DNA of 64,000 bases from Pseudoxanthomonas jiangsuensis (GTDB taxonomy: Bacteria > Pseudomonadota > Gammaproteobacteria > Xanthomonadales > Xanthomonadaceae): contig NZ_PDWL01000001.1 in NCBI RefSeq assembly GCF_010093185.1, positions 186,001 through 250,000 of the forward strand, written 5' to 3'. The translations under genes were made by a program, and so were the position numbers. The notes under the pieces are model-generated. The model saw only the letters and a list, made by a program, of their open reading frames with translations, ran no database searches and had not been told where the DNA came from. Positions 27,529 through 36,894 of this stretch are shown here, in pieces. Position 1 is the stretch's first letter. Each line of letters starts with the position of its first letter.

Positions 27529-27674
27529 GCCGGGATCGTTCCTGTGCGTGCGGCCGTCCTGCCATCGAGTGGAGGCCGGCCGCGGAGGGGAGGCGCATGA
27601 TACGCCGGGCGCGGCACAGGCACGGCGGACACGGCGTCCTGGAACGCGGCCTCTACCGGGCCGGAAACAGAAAC

Positions 27675-27728
27675 GGGCTTGCCGGATCGATCCGGCAAGC
27701 CCGCAGGGGCGGAGCGGCGCCGCTCCGC
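27675..27728 (-). terminator. Two consecutive hairpins, rho-independent terminator of the PA2169-like gene
   Basis: Reading on the minus strand, the stop at 27742 is followed by palindrome 27709-27728 (GCGGAGCGGC and complement) and then palindrome 27675-27702 (GGGCTTGCCGGATC and complement), ending in a T-rich stretch GTTTCTGTTT. This is the classical layout of a strong intrinsic terminator, rarely so clear in this GC-rich window. Confidence 0.82.
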
Positions 27729-27741
27729 CGAAGCGCGTGCC

Positions 27742-28200
27742 TCAGGCCGCCGACTTCAGCGCCTGCTTGCGGGTGCGCATCACGTCGTGGCAGGCGCGCA
27801 CCTCCGGCAGCAGGCGCAAAGCGGCGTCGCGCGCCACCGCCGGCGTGTCCTGGTCGGCGACGACCTCGTCGAACGCGTGCAGAAGGCGGTCCTCGGTCTC
27901 CTCCAGTTCGGCGACGTAGGCGTAGCGGCGGTCGCCCAGGGCGGCGCGCACCTTGGTGTAGCCCTGGCGGATGCTGCCGGCCAGGGTGCCCTCCTGCTCC
28001 GGGGTGCCGCCGCTGGCCTGCACCACCTGGGCCAGCGCGGTCACCACTTCGGCCTTCACCGCGGCCATGCGCCGGAACAGGGTCGCCAGTTCGGCGTCTT
28101 CCACCTTCTGCGCCGCCTCCTGGTAGAACTCCTGGCCGTCGCGCGAGATCGCGATCAGGTCGTTGAGGCTGTGCTCGGTCTTCTTCTGGGTATCGGTCAT
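27742..28200 (-). CDS. PA2169 family four-helix-bundle protein (DUF2383)
   Basis: 152 residues. A helical bundle protein with Glu/His pattern resembling ferritin-like folds: SLNDLIAISRDGQEFYQEAA and VRAALGDRRYAYVAELEETEDRLLHAF match the PA2169/DUF2383 family. Members are general-stress proteins of unknown biochemical role. Start chosen at ATG 28200, directly after GGAGGA; an upstream in-frame ATG would only add a short leader. It has its own strong terminator, so it is monocistronic. Confidence 0.83.
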   Translation of the reverse strand: MTDTQKKTEHSLNDLIAISRDGQEFYQEAAQKVEDAELATLFRRMAAVKAEVVTALAQVVQASGGTPEQEGTLAGSIRQGYTKVRAALGDRRYAYVAELEETEDRLLHAFDEVVADQDTPAVARDAALRLLPEVRACHDVMRTRKQALKSAA

Positions 28201-28475
28201 GGGATGTCCTCCGGCGGGGCGGTCCGGCAACGCGGCACCAGGATCTTCGTCCTGTCGGGACCGCCGCCCGCAACGTGTGGGGAATGCCTCGTTGCTGTGC
28301 GACGGATGGTGCCGCGATGCCGGTCAAACGGCCGTGAGCCGGAGGCGAACGCGACGTGAGCGCCGCGGCACCGCGTCATCACCCTGCGGCGCGGCCCGGC
28401 TGCGCTGCGGCAGGCCAGGCCGTATCCTTGCGCGACCGCGCCGGCGGCTCCGGCGAGCCGACCGAATGCATTGCG

Positions 28476-28727
28476 ATGAGCGAAATCCCTCCCGACCGTC
28501 TGGCCCTGGATCCGCGCAGCCCCTTCCACGACCAGGCCGTTCTCGACCGCGGCGTCGGCGTGCGCTTCAACGGCCAGGAGCGCGACAACGTCGAGGAGTA
28601 TTCGGTCAGCGAGGGCTGGATCCGGGTCCAGGTCGGCCGTTCGCGTGACCGCCGCGGCAATCCGATGACGATCAAGGTCAAGGGCACGGTCGAGCCGTAC
28701 TACCTCGATCCGGCCGCTCAGGCCTGA
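28476..28727 (+). CDS. DUF3297 family protein
   Basis: 83 residues: MSEIPPDRLALDPRSPFHD, a VGVRFNGQERDNVEEYSVSEGW core and a basic VGRSRDRRGNPMTIK segment. This short, highly conserved protein is typical of DUF3297 in gammaproteobacteria; its function is unknown and it has no signal peptide. Start chosen at ATG 28476 because homologous sequence begins there; a longer frame upstream is not conserved. It converges with the next gene across 13 bases. Confidence 0.82.
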   Translation: MSEIPPDRLALDPRSPFHDQAVLDRGVGVRFNGQERDNVEEYSVSEGWIRVQVGRSRDRRGNPMTIKVKGTVEPYYLDPAAQA

Positions 28728-28740
28728 GCGCCGCGCACGG

Positions 28741-29700
28741 CTAGCTGCGGCAGTCCGCAAGCTGCCGTTCCGCGTACCACAGCGCGCGCCGCGCCTGGTC
28801 CCAGGCGCCGTTGGCGGTGGCCGGCAGCTGGTGCTGGGCGCGCACCGGGTCGGCACCGTGGGCGTAGGCGTATTCGACCCGCTGCAGTTCGTCCAGCGAT
28901 TGCCGCACCGGCGCCACCAGCGTGGCCAGGCGCTGGCGGTCGCAGCCGGCATACTCGCGCTCCAGCGCGGCGACCCGCTCGCGGATCCGGCGGCTGGCCT
29001 CGCCGCCCAGGCCCGGCGCCGGCTCGTAGCTGATCGGCGCGGCGCGCCAGGCGTCGCCGGTGGCCTCGCTGCCCAGGTCGGAGGGACGCTCGTGGCGGGC
29101 GGGATTGAAGCGCACCTCCGGCGACGGCCGCGCCCGGGCGTGCTGCACGTCCTTGCCGAACAGGACCTCGGCCACCTTCTGCTGCGCCCGCCGCAGCTCC
29201 TGCTGGGCGACGTCGGCCGCGTCGCCGTCGCTGATCCAGGCGTCCTCGAAGCGGGTGCCGCGGTAGTCGACCGGATTGGCGCGCTCGAGCGGATCGCGTT
29301 CCCGGCGGGTGGTCGGCGACTCCGGCACGGCGCCGACCGGCAGCTGGATCCGGCCCTGTCCGTCGTACAGGGCCAGTGGTGCAGCCGCCGCAGGCGCCGC
29401 GGCGGATGACGCGGACGCTGCGGGCGCCGCGGTGGCCGGCCCGGCGAGGGCCGTTGCGTGCACGCCAGTGTGCGGCGCGGCCACCGTCGCATCCGGCGGT
29501 GGCGGCAAGGCGCCGGCCGTGCGCGGGCGGCTGCTGAAGCGCAGCTGGATCCGCGGCTCCTCCGCCTCGGGCAGCGGCGCGCCGGGCAGCGCCAGCAGCA
29601 GGCGCCCGCCCAGCACCAGCAGGGCCACGGTCGCGGTGGTGGCGACCAGGCGCGGCAGGGCTTCATCGCGGACGGCAGGGTTCAAGCGCGGGACCGGCAC
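28741..29700 (-). CDS. Hypothetical single-pass membrane protein with periplasmic domain
   Basis: 319 residues starting at GTG. A short basic cytoplasmic N-terminus, one membrane helix (about 20-40), a low-complexity Ala/Pro linker (about 55-110), and a soluble domain with many Arg/Glu helices and two cysteines (about 250 and 317). This bitopic TonB-like layout suggests an envelope role, but there is no TonB C-terminal motif and I do not recognise the domain. It is divergent from the PAS kinase gene; the 120 bases between the two starts presumably hold both promoters. Confidence 0.65.
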   Translation of the reverse strand: MPVPRLNPAVRDEALPRLVATTATVALLVLGGRLLLALPGAPLPEAEEPRIQLRFSSRPRTAGALPPPPDATVAAPHTGVHATALAGPATAAPAASASSAAAPAAAAPLALYDGQGRIQLPVGAVPESPTTRRERDPLERANPVDYRGTRFEDAWISDGDAADVAQQELRRAQQKVAEVLFGKDVQHARARPSPEVRFNPARHERPSDLGSEATGDAWRAAPISYEPAPGLGGEASRRIRERVAALEREYAGCDRQRLATLVAPVRQSLDELQRVEYAYAHGADPVRAQHQLPATANGAWDQARRALWYAERQLADCRS

Positions 29701-29820
29701 GGTGGACGACCCCTGCCTGACCGCCGCGCGGCGGCGGCGGTTCCCGGCCCGGGCGGAATGCGCGGCGGTCCTTCACCTGCCGTTGTGCGAGCATGCGGCT
29801 ACCTCCCGGCACGAGCCTGC

Positions 29821-32205
29821 ATGGACGACATCCTCGCCCCCGGCACCGAGTTCCTGCGCGGCGGCGGCGCGATGGCCCGCCGGATCGCCCGCCACGACTG
29901 GTCGCGGCACCCACTGGGATCGCCGCAGGACTGGCCGCCGGAGCTGAAGACCACCCTGTCGATCATGCTCGGCTCGCGTTTCGCCATGTGCGTGGGCTGG
30001 GGACCGGACCTGCTGCTGTTCTACAACGACGCCTACATCCCGATCCTGGGGATCAAGGACGCCGGCGCCCTGGGTGAGCCGATCCCGCTGGTGTGGTCGG
30101 AGCTGTGGGAGGACATCCGCCCGCTGGCCGAGACCGCCATGTCCGGCACCGCCACCTGGCGCGAGGACATGTACCTGCGGATGGAGCGCTTGGGCTTCCC
30201 CGAGGACACCTGGTGGACGTTCTCCTACGCCCCGGTGCGCGACCCCGAGGGCCGGGTGGTGGCGATGCTCAACATCACCCACGAGACCACCCGCCGGGTC
30301 CTGTCCGAGCGCCGCCTGGCCGACGAGAACGGGCGCCTGGCGCGGATGTTCGAGCAGGCGCCGACCTTCATGGCGATGCTGCGCGGGCCCGAGCACCGCT
30401 TCGAGTTCGCCAATCCGGCCTACCGCCGGGTGGTGGGCCAGCGCGACGTGGTCGGGCGGACCGTGGCCGAGGCGCTGCCGGACGCGGCCGCGCAGGGCTA
30501 TGTGGAGGTGCTCGACCGGGTCTACCGCTCCGGCACCCCGTTCATCGCCCACGCCGCCGAGTTCCACGAGCAGCCCGGGCCCGGCGCGCCGGTCAGCCTG
30601 CGCTACCTGGACTTCGTCTACCAGCCGATCGTCGAGGCCGACGGCCAGGTCGGCGGGATCTTCGTGGTCGGCTCGGACGTGACCACCCGCACCCAGGCCG
30701 AGCAGGCCCTGCGCCTGCTCAACGAGGACCTGGAGCGGCAGGTGGACGCGCAGGCGCAGGAGCGCTCGCTGACCTGGCAGGTGACCCCGGACATGCTCGG
30801 CGTGCTCAACCGCGAGGGCGTGCTGGAGCGCACCAACCCGGCCTGGCAGCGCGTGCTCGGCTGGAGCGCGGCGGAACTGGCCGCGCGCCCGGCGCGCGAG
30901 CTGCTGCACCCGGACGACGTGGAGGCCGCCGCGGCCGCGCGCGGGCGCCTGCACGCCGGCGAACCCCTGCTGGGCTTCGAATGCCGGATGCGCACGCGCG
31001 CCGGCGACTACCGCATCCTGTCCTGGGTGGCCACCCCGGAAGGCGGCAAGTTCTACTGCAGCGCGCGCGACGTCACCGGGATCCGCGCCGCGGCCGCGGA
31101 ACTGGCCGACTCACAGGCGCGGCTGCGCAGCCTGTTCGAGAGCAGCTACCAGCTGCAGGTGCTGTGCGCTCTGGACGGCGCCCTGCAGGACGCCAACCGC
31201 ACCGCGCTGGACGCGGTCGGGGTGCCGCTGGCCGCGGTGGCCGGGCTGCCGTTCTGGGAGACGCCCTGGTTCACCGCCACCCCGGGGATGCCGGCGCGGG
31301 TGCGGGCCGCGTTCGCCCGCGCGGTGGACGGCCAGGCGGTGCGCGAGGAAGTGACCCTGCAGCTGCCCGGCGGCGTGCGCACCTGCGACCTGGCGCTGCG
31401 CCCGCTGTACGACGCCGGCGGCGGCATGACCGCGGTGGTGGCCGAGGCGATCGACATCACCGAGCGCAGGATCGCCGAGGACGCCCTGCGCCAGTCGCAG
31501 AAGCTGGAGGCGATGGGCCAGCTCACCGGCGGCGTGGCCCACGACTTCAACAACCTGCTGGCGCCGATCATGGCCGCGCTGGAACTGGCCGCCGACCCGG
31601 ACACCAAGCCCGAGCGCCGCGACCGCACGATCGCGGTGGCGCAGCAGTCGGCCGACCGCGCCGCGGTGCTGGTGCAGAGGCTGTTGGCCTTCGCCCGCAA
31701 GCAGCCCTTGCAGGCGGTGGAAGTGGACGTGGATGCGCTGGTGGAGGGCATCGCCCAGCTGATGCGCAGCAGCTTCGACCCGCGCATCCGGATCGTGGTC
31801 CGGAACGAGCCGGACCTGCCGCCGGCGCGCGCGGACTTCAACCAGCTGGAGATGGCCCTGCTCAACCTGGGCGTGAACGCGCGCGACGCCATGCCCGAGG
31901 GCGGCACCCTGACCCTCTCGGCGCGCGCGGCCGAGGTGGACGCGGGCATCGGCCCGCCGCTGGCGCCGGGGCGCTACCTGGTGGTGGCGGTCACCGACAC
32001 CGGCACCGGCATGGACGCCAATACCCGCAGCCGCGCGATCGAGCCGTTCTTCTCGACCAAGGGCGTGGGACGGGGCACCGGCCTGGGACTGTCGATGGCC
32101 CATGGCCTGGCCTCGCAGCTCGGCGGCCTGCTTCACATCGACAGCGCGCCCGGGGCTGGCACCATGATCGAACTGTGGCTGCCGGCCGCAGGCGCGCGGA
32201 AATGA
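29821..32205 (+). CDS. Multi-PAS sensor histidine kinase (cytosolic)
   Basis: 794 residues, no membrane helix. Roughly four PAS-type modules: 50-165 (FYNDAYIPILG), 185-305 (FEFANPAYRRVVG), 320-430 (LERTNPAWQRVLGW) and 440-560. The histidine-kinase core follows, with phospho-acceptor His574 in GGVAHDFNNLLAPI, an N box with Asn in ALLNLGVNARDAMPEG, DTGTGM (G1) and GRGTGLGLSM (G2). The HDFNNLL class usually works with a separate or fused receiver. A stand-alone receiver gene follows 31 bases downstream. The first PAS is a candidate for flavin or haem sensing; no light-sensing cysteine motif is seen. Confidence 0.9.
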   Translation: MDDILAPGTEFLRGGGAMARRIARHDWSRHPLGSPQDWPPELKTTLSIMLGSRFAMCVGWGPDLLLFYNDAYIPILGIKDAGALGEPIPLVWSELWEDIRPLAETAMSGTATWREDMYLRMERLGFPEDTWWTFSYAPVRDPEGRVVAMLNITHETTRRVLSERRLADENGRLARMFEQAPTFMAMLRGPEHRFEFANPAYRRVVGQRDVVGRTVAEALPDAAAQGYVEVLDRVYRSGTPFIAHAAEFHEQPGPGAPVSLRYLDFVYQPIVEADGQVGGIFVVGSDVTTRTQAEQALRLLNEDLERQVDAQAQERSLTWQVTPDMLGVLNREGVLERTNPAWQRVLGWSAAELAARPARELLHPDDVEAAAAARGRLHAGEPLLGFECRMRTRAGDYRILSWVATPEGGKFYCSARDVTGIRAAAAELADSQARLRSLFESSYQLQVLCALDGALQDANRTALDAVGVPLAAVAGLPFWETPWFTATPGMPARVRAAFARAVDGQAVREEVTLQLPGGVRTCDLALRPLYDAGGGMTAVVAEAIDITERRIAEDALRQSQKLEAMGQLTGGVAHDFNNLLAPIMAALELAADPDTKPERRDRTIAVAQQSADRAAVLVQRLLAFARKQPLQAVEVDVDALVEGIAQLMRSSFDPRIRIVVRNEPDLPPARADFNQLEMALLNLGVNARDAMPEGGTLTLSARAAEVDAGIGPPLAPGRYLVVAVTDTGTGMDANTRSRAIEPFFSTKGVGRGTGLGLSMAHGLASQLGGLLHIDSAPGAGTMIELWLPAAGARK

Positions 32206-32236
32206 CCAAAAAGAACAAGAAGGAAGGAGAGTCGCC

Positions 32237-32608
32237 ATGGCCAGCGCCGCCCCACCGCAGAACAGGATCGCCCTGGTCGTCGACGACGAGCCGGGGGTGC
32301 GCATGTGCACCGCCGACGTGCTGCTGGACATGGGCTACGAGGTGGTCGAGGCCGGTTCGGCCGAGGACGCCCTGCGCGCCATGGACGGCGGGCTGGTGCC
32401 GGCGGTGGTGGTCACCGACCACCTGATGCCCGGCATGTCCGGCTCGGAGCTGGCGCGCGCGGTGGTCGCGCGCCATCCGCAGGCGGCGGTGGTGGTGGTC
32501 TCCGGCTACAGCAACGTCGAGCTCGACCCGGGCCTGGTGCTGCTGGGCAAGCCGTTCAAGCTCAAGGAGCTGCGCGACTGCGTCGAGGCGGCCACCGCGC
32601 GGGCGTAG
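32237..32608 (+). CDS. Single-domain response regulator (receiver only)
   Basis: 123 residues consisting only of a receiver domain: acidic pair Asp16/Asp17, phospho-acceptor Asp61 in VVTDHLMPG, Thr/Ser in VVSGYS and Lys in LLGKPFKLKEL. There is no output domain, so it probably passes phosphate on or acts by protein contact. It lies 31 bases after the multi-PAS kinase, with AAGGAGAG upstream of its ATG, and is its obvious partner. Confidence 0.92.
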   Translation: MASAAPPQNRIALVVDDEPGVRMCTADVLLDMGYEVVEAGSAEDALRAMDGGLVPAVVVTDHLMPGMSGSELARAVVARHPQAAVVVVSGYSNVELDPGLVLLGKPFKLKELRDCVEAATARA

Positions 32609-32641
32609 GCGGATGCAGGGCCCGCACGGCGCCGGTCCGCC

Positions 32642-33850
32642 CTACTCCGCGGTCAGGTCGACCACGTCGAACGGGGTCACCGGATCGACCTCGGCGTCGT
32701 AGTCCACGTCCTTGCGCTCGAACCCGAACAGGTTGAGGAAGTCGCGCTTGTAGCTGGCGTAGTCGGTGCGCTCGAACAGGTTCTCGGCGGTGACCTGCGG
32801 CCACAGCTCGCGGCAGGCCTGCTGGACGTCGTCGCGCAGCTCGCGGTCGTCCAGGCGCAGGCGCCCGGAATCGTCCTGCGGCGGCGGCGCGGCCGCGTAC
32901 AGGTGCTCGTGGAAGGTGCGCTCGAGCTGCTCGATGGTGCCTTCGTGCAGGCCCTTGTCCTTCATGATCCGGTAGACGATGGCGATGTACAGCGGCATCA
33001 CCGGGATCGCGGCGCTGGCCTGGGTGACCACCGACTTGAGCACCGCCACGTTCGCCTGGCCGCCGCCGGGCTTGAGCCTGGCGTCGAGGGCGTGGGCGGC
33101 GCGGTCCAGGTCCTCCTTGGCCTTGCCCAGGGCGCCGTGCCAGTAGATCGGCCAGGTGATCTCGGTGCCGATGTAGCTGAAGGCCACGGTCTTGGCGTCG
33201 GCGGCGAGCACGCCGGCCTTGGCCAGGGCGTCGATCCACAGCTCCCAGTCCTCGCCGCCCATCACCTTGACGGTGTCGGCGATCTCCTCTTCGGTGGCCG
33301 GCTCGACCGTGGCCTGGATGATCTGGTCGCGGTTGGTGTCCACCGCGGTGGCGGTGTAGGGCTGGCCGATCGGCTTGAGCGCCGAGCGCTTCAGTTCGCC
33401 GGTATCGGGCAGGCGCCGCACCGGCGAGGCCAGCGAATAGACCACCAGGTCGATCGGCCCGCCCATCTCCTCGCGGATGATCTCGATGGCCTTGGCCCGG
33501 ACCTCGTCGGAGAAGGCGTCGCCGTTGATCGAGCGGCTCCACAGGCCAGCGTCCTTGGCGTAGCGGTCGAAGGCGGCCGAGTTGTACCAGCCGGCGTTGC
33601 CGGTCTTCTTCTCGGTGCCGGGCTTCTCGAAGAACACGCCCAGGGTCGCGGCGCCGTAGCCGAAGGCGGCGGTGATGCGCGCGGCCAGGCCGTAGCCGGT
33701 GGACGCGCCCAGCACCAGCACCCGCTTGGGTCCGTCCTGGCGCACGCCCAGCGCCTGCACGTGGCGGATCTGGTCCAACACGTTCTTCGCGCAGCCCACG
33801 GGGTGGGCGGTGGTGCAGATGAAGCCTCGGACTTTGGGATGGATGACCAC
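32642..33850 (-). CDS. fabV: Enoyl-[acyl-carrier-protein] reductase FabV (NADH)
   Basis: Performs the last step of each fatty-acid elongation cycle. 402 residues, the length of FabV and longer than FabI. Signature [20 protein letters not shown] at the N-terminus, NAD-binding [12 protein letters not shown] near 50, and the FabV active-site pattern Tyr-x8-Lys (Tyr236 to Lys245 in [10 protein letters not shown]). FabV enzymes are intrinsically tolerant of triclosan. It is single, followed downstream by the MFS gene's territory on the same strand. Confidence 0.95.
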   Translation of the reverse strand: MVIHPKVRGFICTTAHPVGCAKNVLDQIRHVQALGVRQDGPKRVLVLGASTGYGLAARITAAFGYGAATLGVFFEKPGTEKKTGNAGWYNSAAFDRYAKDAGLWSRSINGDAFSDEVRAKAIEIIREEMGGPIDLVVYSLASPVRRLPDTGELKRSALKPIGQPYTATAVDTNRDQIIQATVEPATEEEIADTVKVMGGEDWELWIDALAKAGVLAADAKTVAFSYIGTEITWPIYWHGALGKAKEDLDRAAHALDARLKPGGGQANVAVLKSVVTQASAAIPVMPLYIAIVYRIMKDKGLHEGTIEQLERTFHEHLYAAAPPPQDDSGRLRLDDRELRDDVQQACRELWPQVTAENLFERTDYASYKRDFLNLFGFERKDVDYDAEVDPVTPFDVVDLTAE

Positions 33851-33980
33851 GCGGACTCTCTCGGAAGCGGATGGAGGCGCGGGCGCACGCGAAGGCGCCG
33901 GCGGAGCGGCACAGTCTAAGTCGTCCGGCGTGGAACCGGCCCTTCCGCGGCGTATGGACCGCGGCCCGGCAGGAATGGCC

Positions 33981-35210
33981 TCAGGAGATGGCGGCGCAGG
34001 CCTGGCGGGCGGTCAGCGTGCGCATCGCCCAGGCGTACAGGCCGATGCCGGCCACCGCTGTGACCGTGCCCACCGGACCGGTGGAGGTCCAGCCCCAGCC
34101 GGCGCCGATCGCCATGCCGCCCAGCCAGGGGCCCAGGGCGTTGGCGGTGTTGAACGCGGCGTGGTGGGAGGCGGCGGCCAGGGTCTGGGCGCCGTCGGCC
34201 ACGTCCATCAGGTGCGACTGCAGGATCGGGCCGAGCGCGCCCATCATGCCGATGCACACCGTGGCCAGCAGCAGGCTCCACGGCGCGTGCGCGGCCAGCG
34301 GGAACAGCAGCAGCATCGCCACCGCCCAGGCCAGCACCACCGGCACGGCGCGGAACTTGAGCCGGTCGTACAGCCAGCCGCCGATGATGTTGCCGATCAC
34401 CCCGCCCAGGCCGAAGCCGGCCAGGCCCATCGGGATCCAGGCCGGGGCCACGCCGGTGACCTGGACCATGGTCGGGGCCAGGTAGCTGAAGACGCAGAAC
34501 ATGCCGGCAAAGCCAATGGCGCCGATCAGCAGGGCCTGCCACACCGGCAGGCGGTTGAACGCGCGCAGCTCGGCCAGCGGGGTCTCGCGCGGGCCGTCGA
34601 CCGTGGCGGGCAGGTACAGCGCGGTCAGGGCCACGGTGACCAGCGAGATCAGCGAGACCGCCGCGTAGGTCCAGCGCCAGCTGGCCAGCTGCCCGGCCCA
34701 GGTCGCCAGCGGGGTGCCGACCAGGATCGCCAGGGTCAGGCCCAGCATCACCAGGCTGACCGCGCGGCCGCGGGCCTGCGGCGGGCTGATCGACACCGCG
34801 GTCAGCGCGGCCACGCCGAAGTAGGCGCCGTGCGGCAGCCCGGCGATGAATCGGAACAGCAGCAGGCTGTGGTAGTCCGGGCCCAGCGCGCTGGCCAGGT
34901 TGCCGGCGGCGTAGAACGTCATCAGCGCCAGCAGCAGCGCCTTGCGCGACAGCCGCCCGCCGAGGATCGCCAGCAGCGGCGCGCCTACCACCACGCCCAG
35001 GGCATAGGCGCTGATCAGGTGGCCGACCTGGGGTTCGCTCACCCCCAGCGAGGCGACCATGTTCGGCATCAGGCCCATGCCGGCGAACTCGCTGGTGCCG
35101 ATGGCGAATCCGCCCAGGGTCAGGGCGGTCAGGATCAGGACGTAGCGGCCGCGGGTGATCGCGGGCACGGGCGTGCCGGCCGGGCTGGCGGGAAGGGGGG
35201 CGCTGGACAT
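33981..35210 (-). CDS. MFS transporter, DHA1 family (AraJ-like sugar/drug efflux)
   Basis: 409 residues, twelve predicted membrane helices. The N-terminal helix reads [21 protein letters not shown], typical of the AraJ/YdhP subgroup, with the motif A-like loop [14 protein letters not shown] between helices 2 and 3, and [12 protein letters not shown]. Probable proton-driven efflux of sugars or drugs; the substrate is unknown. Start set at ATG 35210 because the preceding residues of the longer frame are not hydrophobic or conserved. A 15-bp palindrome lies 11-25 bases before the start, suggesting repression by an unlinked regulator. Confidence 0.88.
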   Translation of the reverse strand: MSSAPLPASPAGTPVPAITRGRYVLILTALTLGGFAIGTSEFAGMGLMPNMVASLGVSEPQVGHLISAYALGVVVGAPLLAILGGRLSRKALLLALMTFYAAGNLASALGPDYHSLLLFRFIAGLPHGAYFGVAALTAVSISPPQARGRAVSLVMLGLTLAILVGTPLATWAGQLASWRWTYAAVSLISLVTVALTALYLPATVDGPRETPLAELRAFNRLPVWQALLIGAIGFAGMFCVFSYLAPTMVQVTGVAPAWIPMGLAGFGLGGVIGNIIGGWLYDRLKFRAVPVVLAWAVAMLLLFPLAAHAPWSLLLATVCIGMMGALGPILQSHLMDVADGAQTLAAASHHAAFNTANALGPWLGGMAIGAGWGWTSTGPVGTVTAVAGIGLYAWAMRTLTARQACAAIS

Positions 35211-35220
35211 GACGGCATTA

Positions 35221-35235
35221 TGCTGCAATGCAGCA
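35221..35235. promoter_or_regulatory. Perfect palindrome at the MFS gene start, candidate operator
   Basis: TGCTGCA-A-TGCAGCA, two perfect 7-bp arms around one base, ending 10 bases before the ATG of the MFS exporter gene. Such a site overlapping the leader would block transcription or translation initiation. No regulator gene is adjacent, so the binding protein is unknown. Confidence 0.5.
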
Positions 35236-35277
35236 AGCCGGGAAAGCGCGGAACCCGGCATGCAGCGTCCCGCCAGG

Positions 35278-36015
35278 TCATTCGTACAGCCGCTGGCAAG
35301 CCTCGCAGAAGAACGCCCGCCTCTGCGCCCGGCCCAGGTGCTTGCGGTAGCTCAGGCGCTGGCCGTCGCGCGGGCAGTGGGTGCGGGTGTGCACCTGGAA
35401 GTGCTGGCGCAGGACGAAGGCCTTCTTCCAGCGCAGGAAGTCGAAGCTGTACTCGCGCGCCTGCTTCACCAGCTCGCCGCGCTTGCGCGGCGGCAGGGCG
35501 CCGACCGGGCTCTCCGGATGCACCCGGATCCGGTGCAGGACCTCGTTCTTGATGATGTTGCCGACCCCGGCGAACACATCCTGGTCGAGCAGGGCGTCGG
35601 CGGCCAGGGCCTGCGGCCGCAGGCGCAGCTTGCGCCGGGCGGCGGCCGGATCCCAGGCGTCGTTCATCACGTCCGCGCTCCAGTCGTAGACGGCGTCCAG
35701 CGGGCCTTCGATGAAGCGTGCCGAGCAGGCGTAGAAGTCCAGTTCGCCGCCGTCGTCGAACACCAGCCCCAGGCGCGGCGGCGTCTCATTGGGCGCGTCG
35801 ATCCGGTAGCTGCCGTACAGCATCAGGTGGATGCGCAGGCTGAAGCCGTCGAACTCCGGCAGGAAATGCTTGCCCCAGCTGTGCAGGGCGCGCAGGCGCT
35901 GCCCGGCCAGGCGCTGGATCGGCTCGCGGCTGTTGCCGTGCACGCGCGCCACGGTGCGCCCGACGAAGCGCGAGGCTTCCTCCTTGAGGATGACGATGGA
36001 AGGTCCTTCGGGCAC
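35278..36015 (-). CDS. Fpg/Nei-family DNA glycosylase (endonuclease VIII-like)
   Basis: 245-residue base-excision repair enzyme. The catalytic N-terminus is intact: Pro2 and Glu3 in MPEGPSIV, with a lysine in the beta-hairpin region (WGKHFL). The H2TH motif is present (LLDQDVFAGVGNIIKNEVL). The C-terminal zinc finger is atypical: the first pair reads CPRD instead of C-x2-C, while FFCEACQRLYE keeps the second pair. This variant resembles Nei-type proteins of Xanthomonas relatives. It removes oxidised bases and nicks the strand. Divergent from the ACP phosphodiesterase gene. Confidence 0.87.
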   Translation of the reverse strand: MPEGPSIVILKEEASRFVGRTVARVHGNSREPIQRLAGQRLRALHSWGKHFLPEFDGFSLRIHLMLYGSYRIDAPNETPPRLGLVFDDGGELDFYACSARFIEGPLDAVYDWSADVMNDAWDPAAARRKLRLRPQALAADALLDQDVFAGVGNIIKNEVLHRIRVHPESPVGALPPRKRGELVKQAREYSFDFLRWKKAFVLRQHFQVHTRTHCPRDGQRLSYRKHLGRAQRRAFFCEACQRLYE

Positions 36016-36110
36016 GCCCGCAGTATCGGCCGCGGCGGTGAGCGTGCCGTCAAGCGACAGCGGTCTGGCAGGGGGCGTGCCACACTGGCCGCCGGCACCG
36101 CTCGCGCCCC

Positions 36111-36707
36111 ATGAACTATCTGGCCCATCTCCATCTCGCCCGCCACAGCCCGCAGGCCATGCTCGGGGCGATGCTGGGCGACTTCGTGTTCGGCCGGGCG
36201 GCGCTGGCGGACTGGCCGCCGCCGGTGCGCACCGAGATCGTGGTCCATCGCCGGGTGGACCGCTACACCGACAGCCACCCGGTGGTGGAGGCGGCGCGCG
36301 CGCTGTTCCCGGACGGCCTGCGCCGCTATGCCGGCATCGCCCTGGATGTGTACTACGACCACTGCCTGGCGCGGGACTGGCCGCGCTACTGCGAGGTACC
36401 GCTTGCGGAATTCAGCGCCGCGGCCTACGCGGCCCTGCTCCAGGATCCGGAGGCCCTGCCCGAGCGCCTGCGCCGGATTGTGCCGCTGATGGCCGCGCAT
36501 GATTGGCTCGGCTCCTACCGCCATCGCGACAGCGTCGACCGCGCGGTGACCCGGATCGCCAGCCGGCTGTCGCGCAACGGCGAGCGGCTGGTGGCCTGCC
36601 TGCCGCAGCTGCGCCTGCACGAGGACGCGATCGCCGCCAGCTTCGATACGTTCTATCCGCAGCTGCAGGCTTACGTGGTGGAGCTGCGTGCGGAGGGGAT
36701 GGCGTAG
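36111..36707 (+). CDS. acpH: Acyl-carrier-protein phosphodiesterase (AcpH family)
   Basis: 198 residues. N-terminus MNYLAHLHLARHSPQAMLGAM, then GDFVFGR, HRRVDRYTDSH and DVYYDHCLARDW contain the His/Asp metal ligands of the HD-like AcpH fold. The enzyme removes the 4'-phosphopantetheine group from acyl carrier protein. The family in Xanthomonadaceae is often annotated only as DUF479. It is monocistronic, divergent from the glycosylase gene. Confidence 0.88.
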   Translation: MNYLAHLHLARHSPQAMLGAMLGDFVFGRAALADWPPPVRTEIVVHRRVDRYTDSHPVVEAARALFPDGLRRYAGIALDVYYDHCLARDWPRYCEVPLAEFSAAAYAALLQDPEALPERLRRIVPLMAAHDWLGSYRHRDSVDRAVTRIASRLSRNGERLVACLPQLRLHEDAIAASFDTFYPQLQAYVVELRAEGMA

Positions 36708-36894
36708 AAGCGCGGGCTTGGCCTGGGCCGTGCCTCGGGGCTGAGGTGCACGACGGCCTCTGCGGACGTGGAGTCACCGCTTCCGGTGCTTCTGCTCTTC
36801 AGGCTTCCACTGCGCCTTCCCCCACCACCTTCTGCACGGCACGCGAACGCGGTGTTGCTAAGGTCGGGCCCCTCTCGACCGTCCGGAGGCCGCC

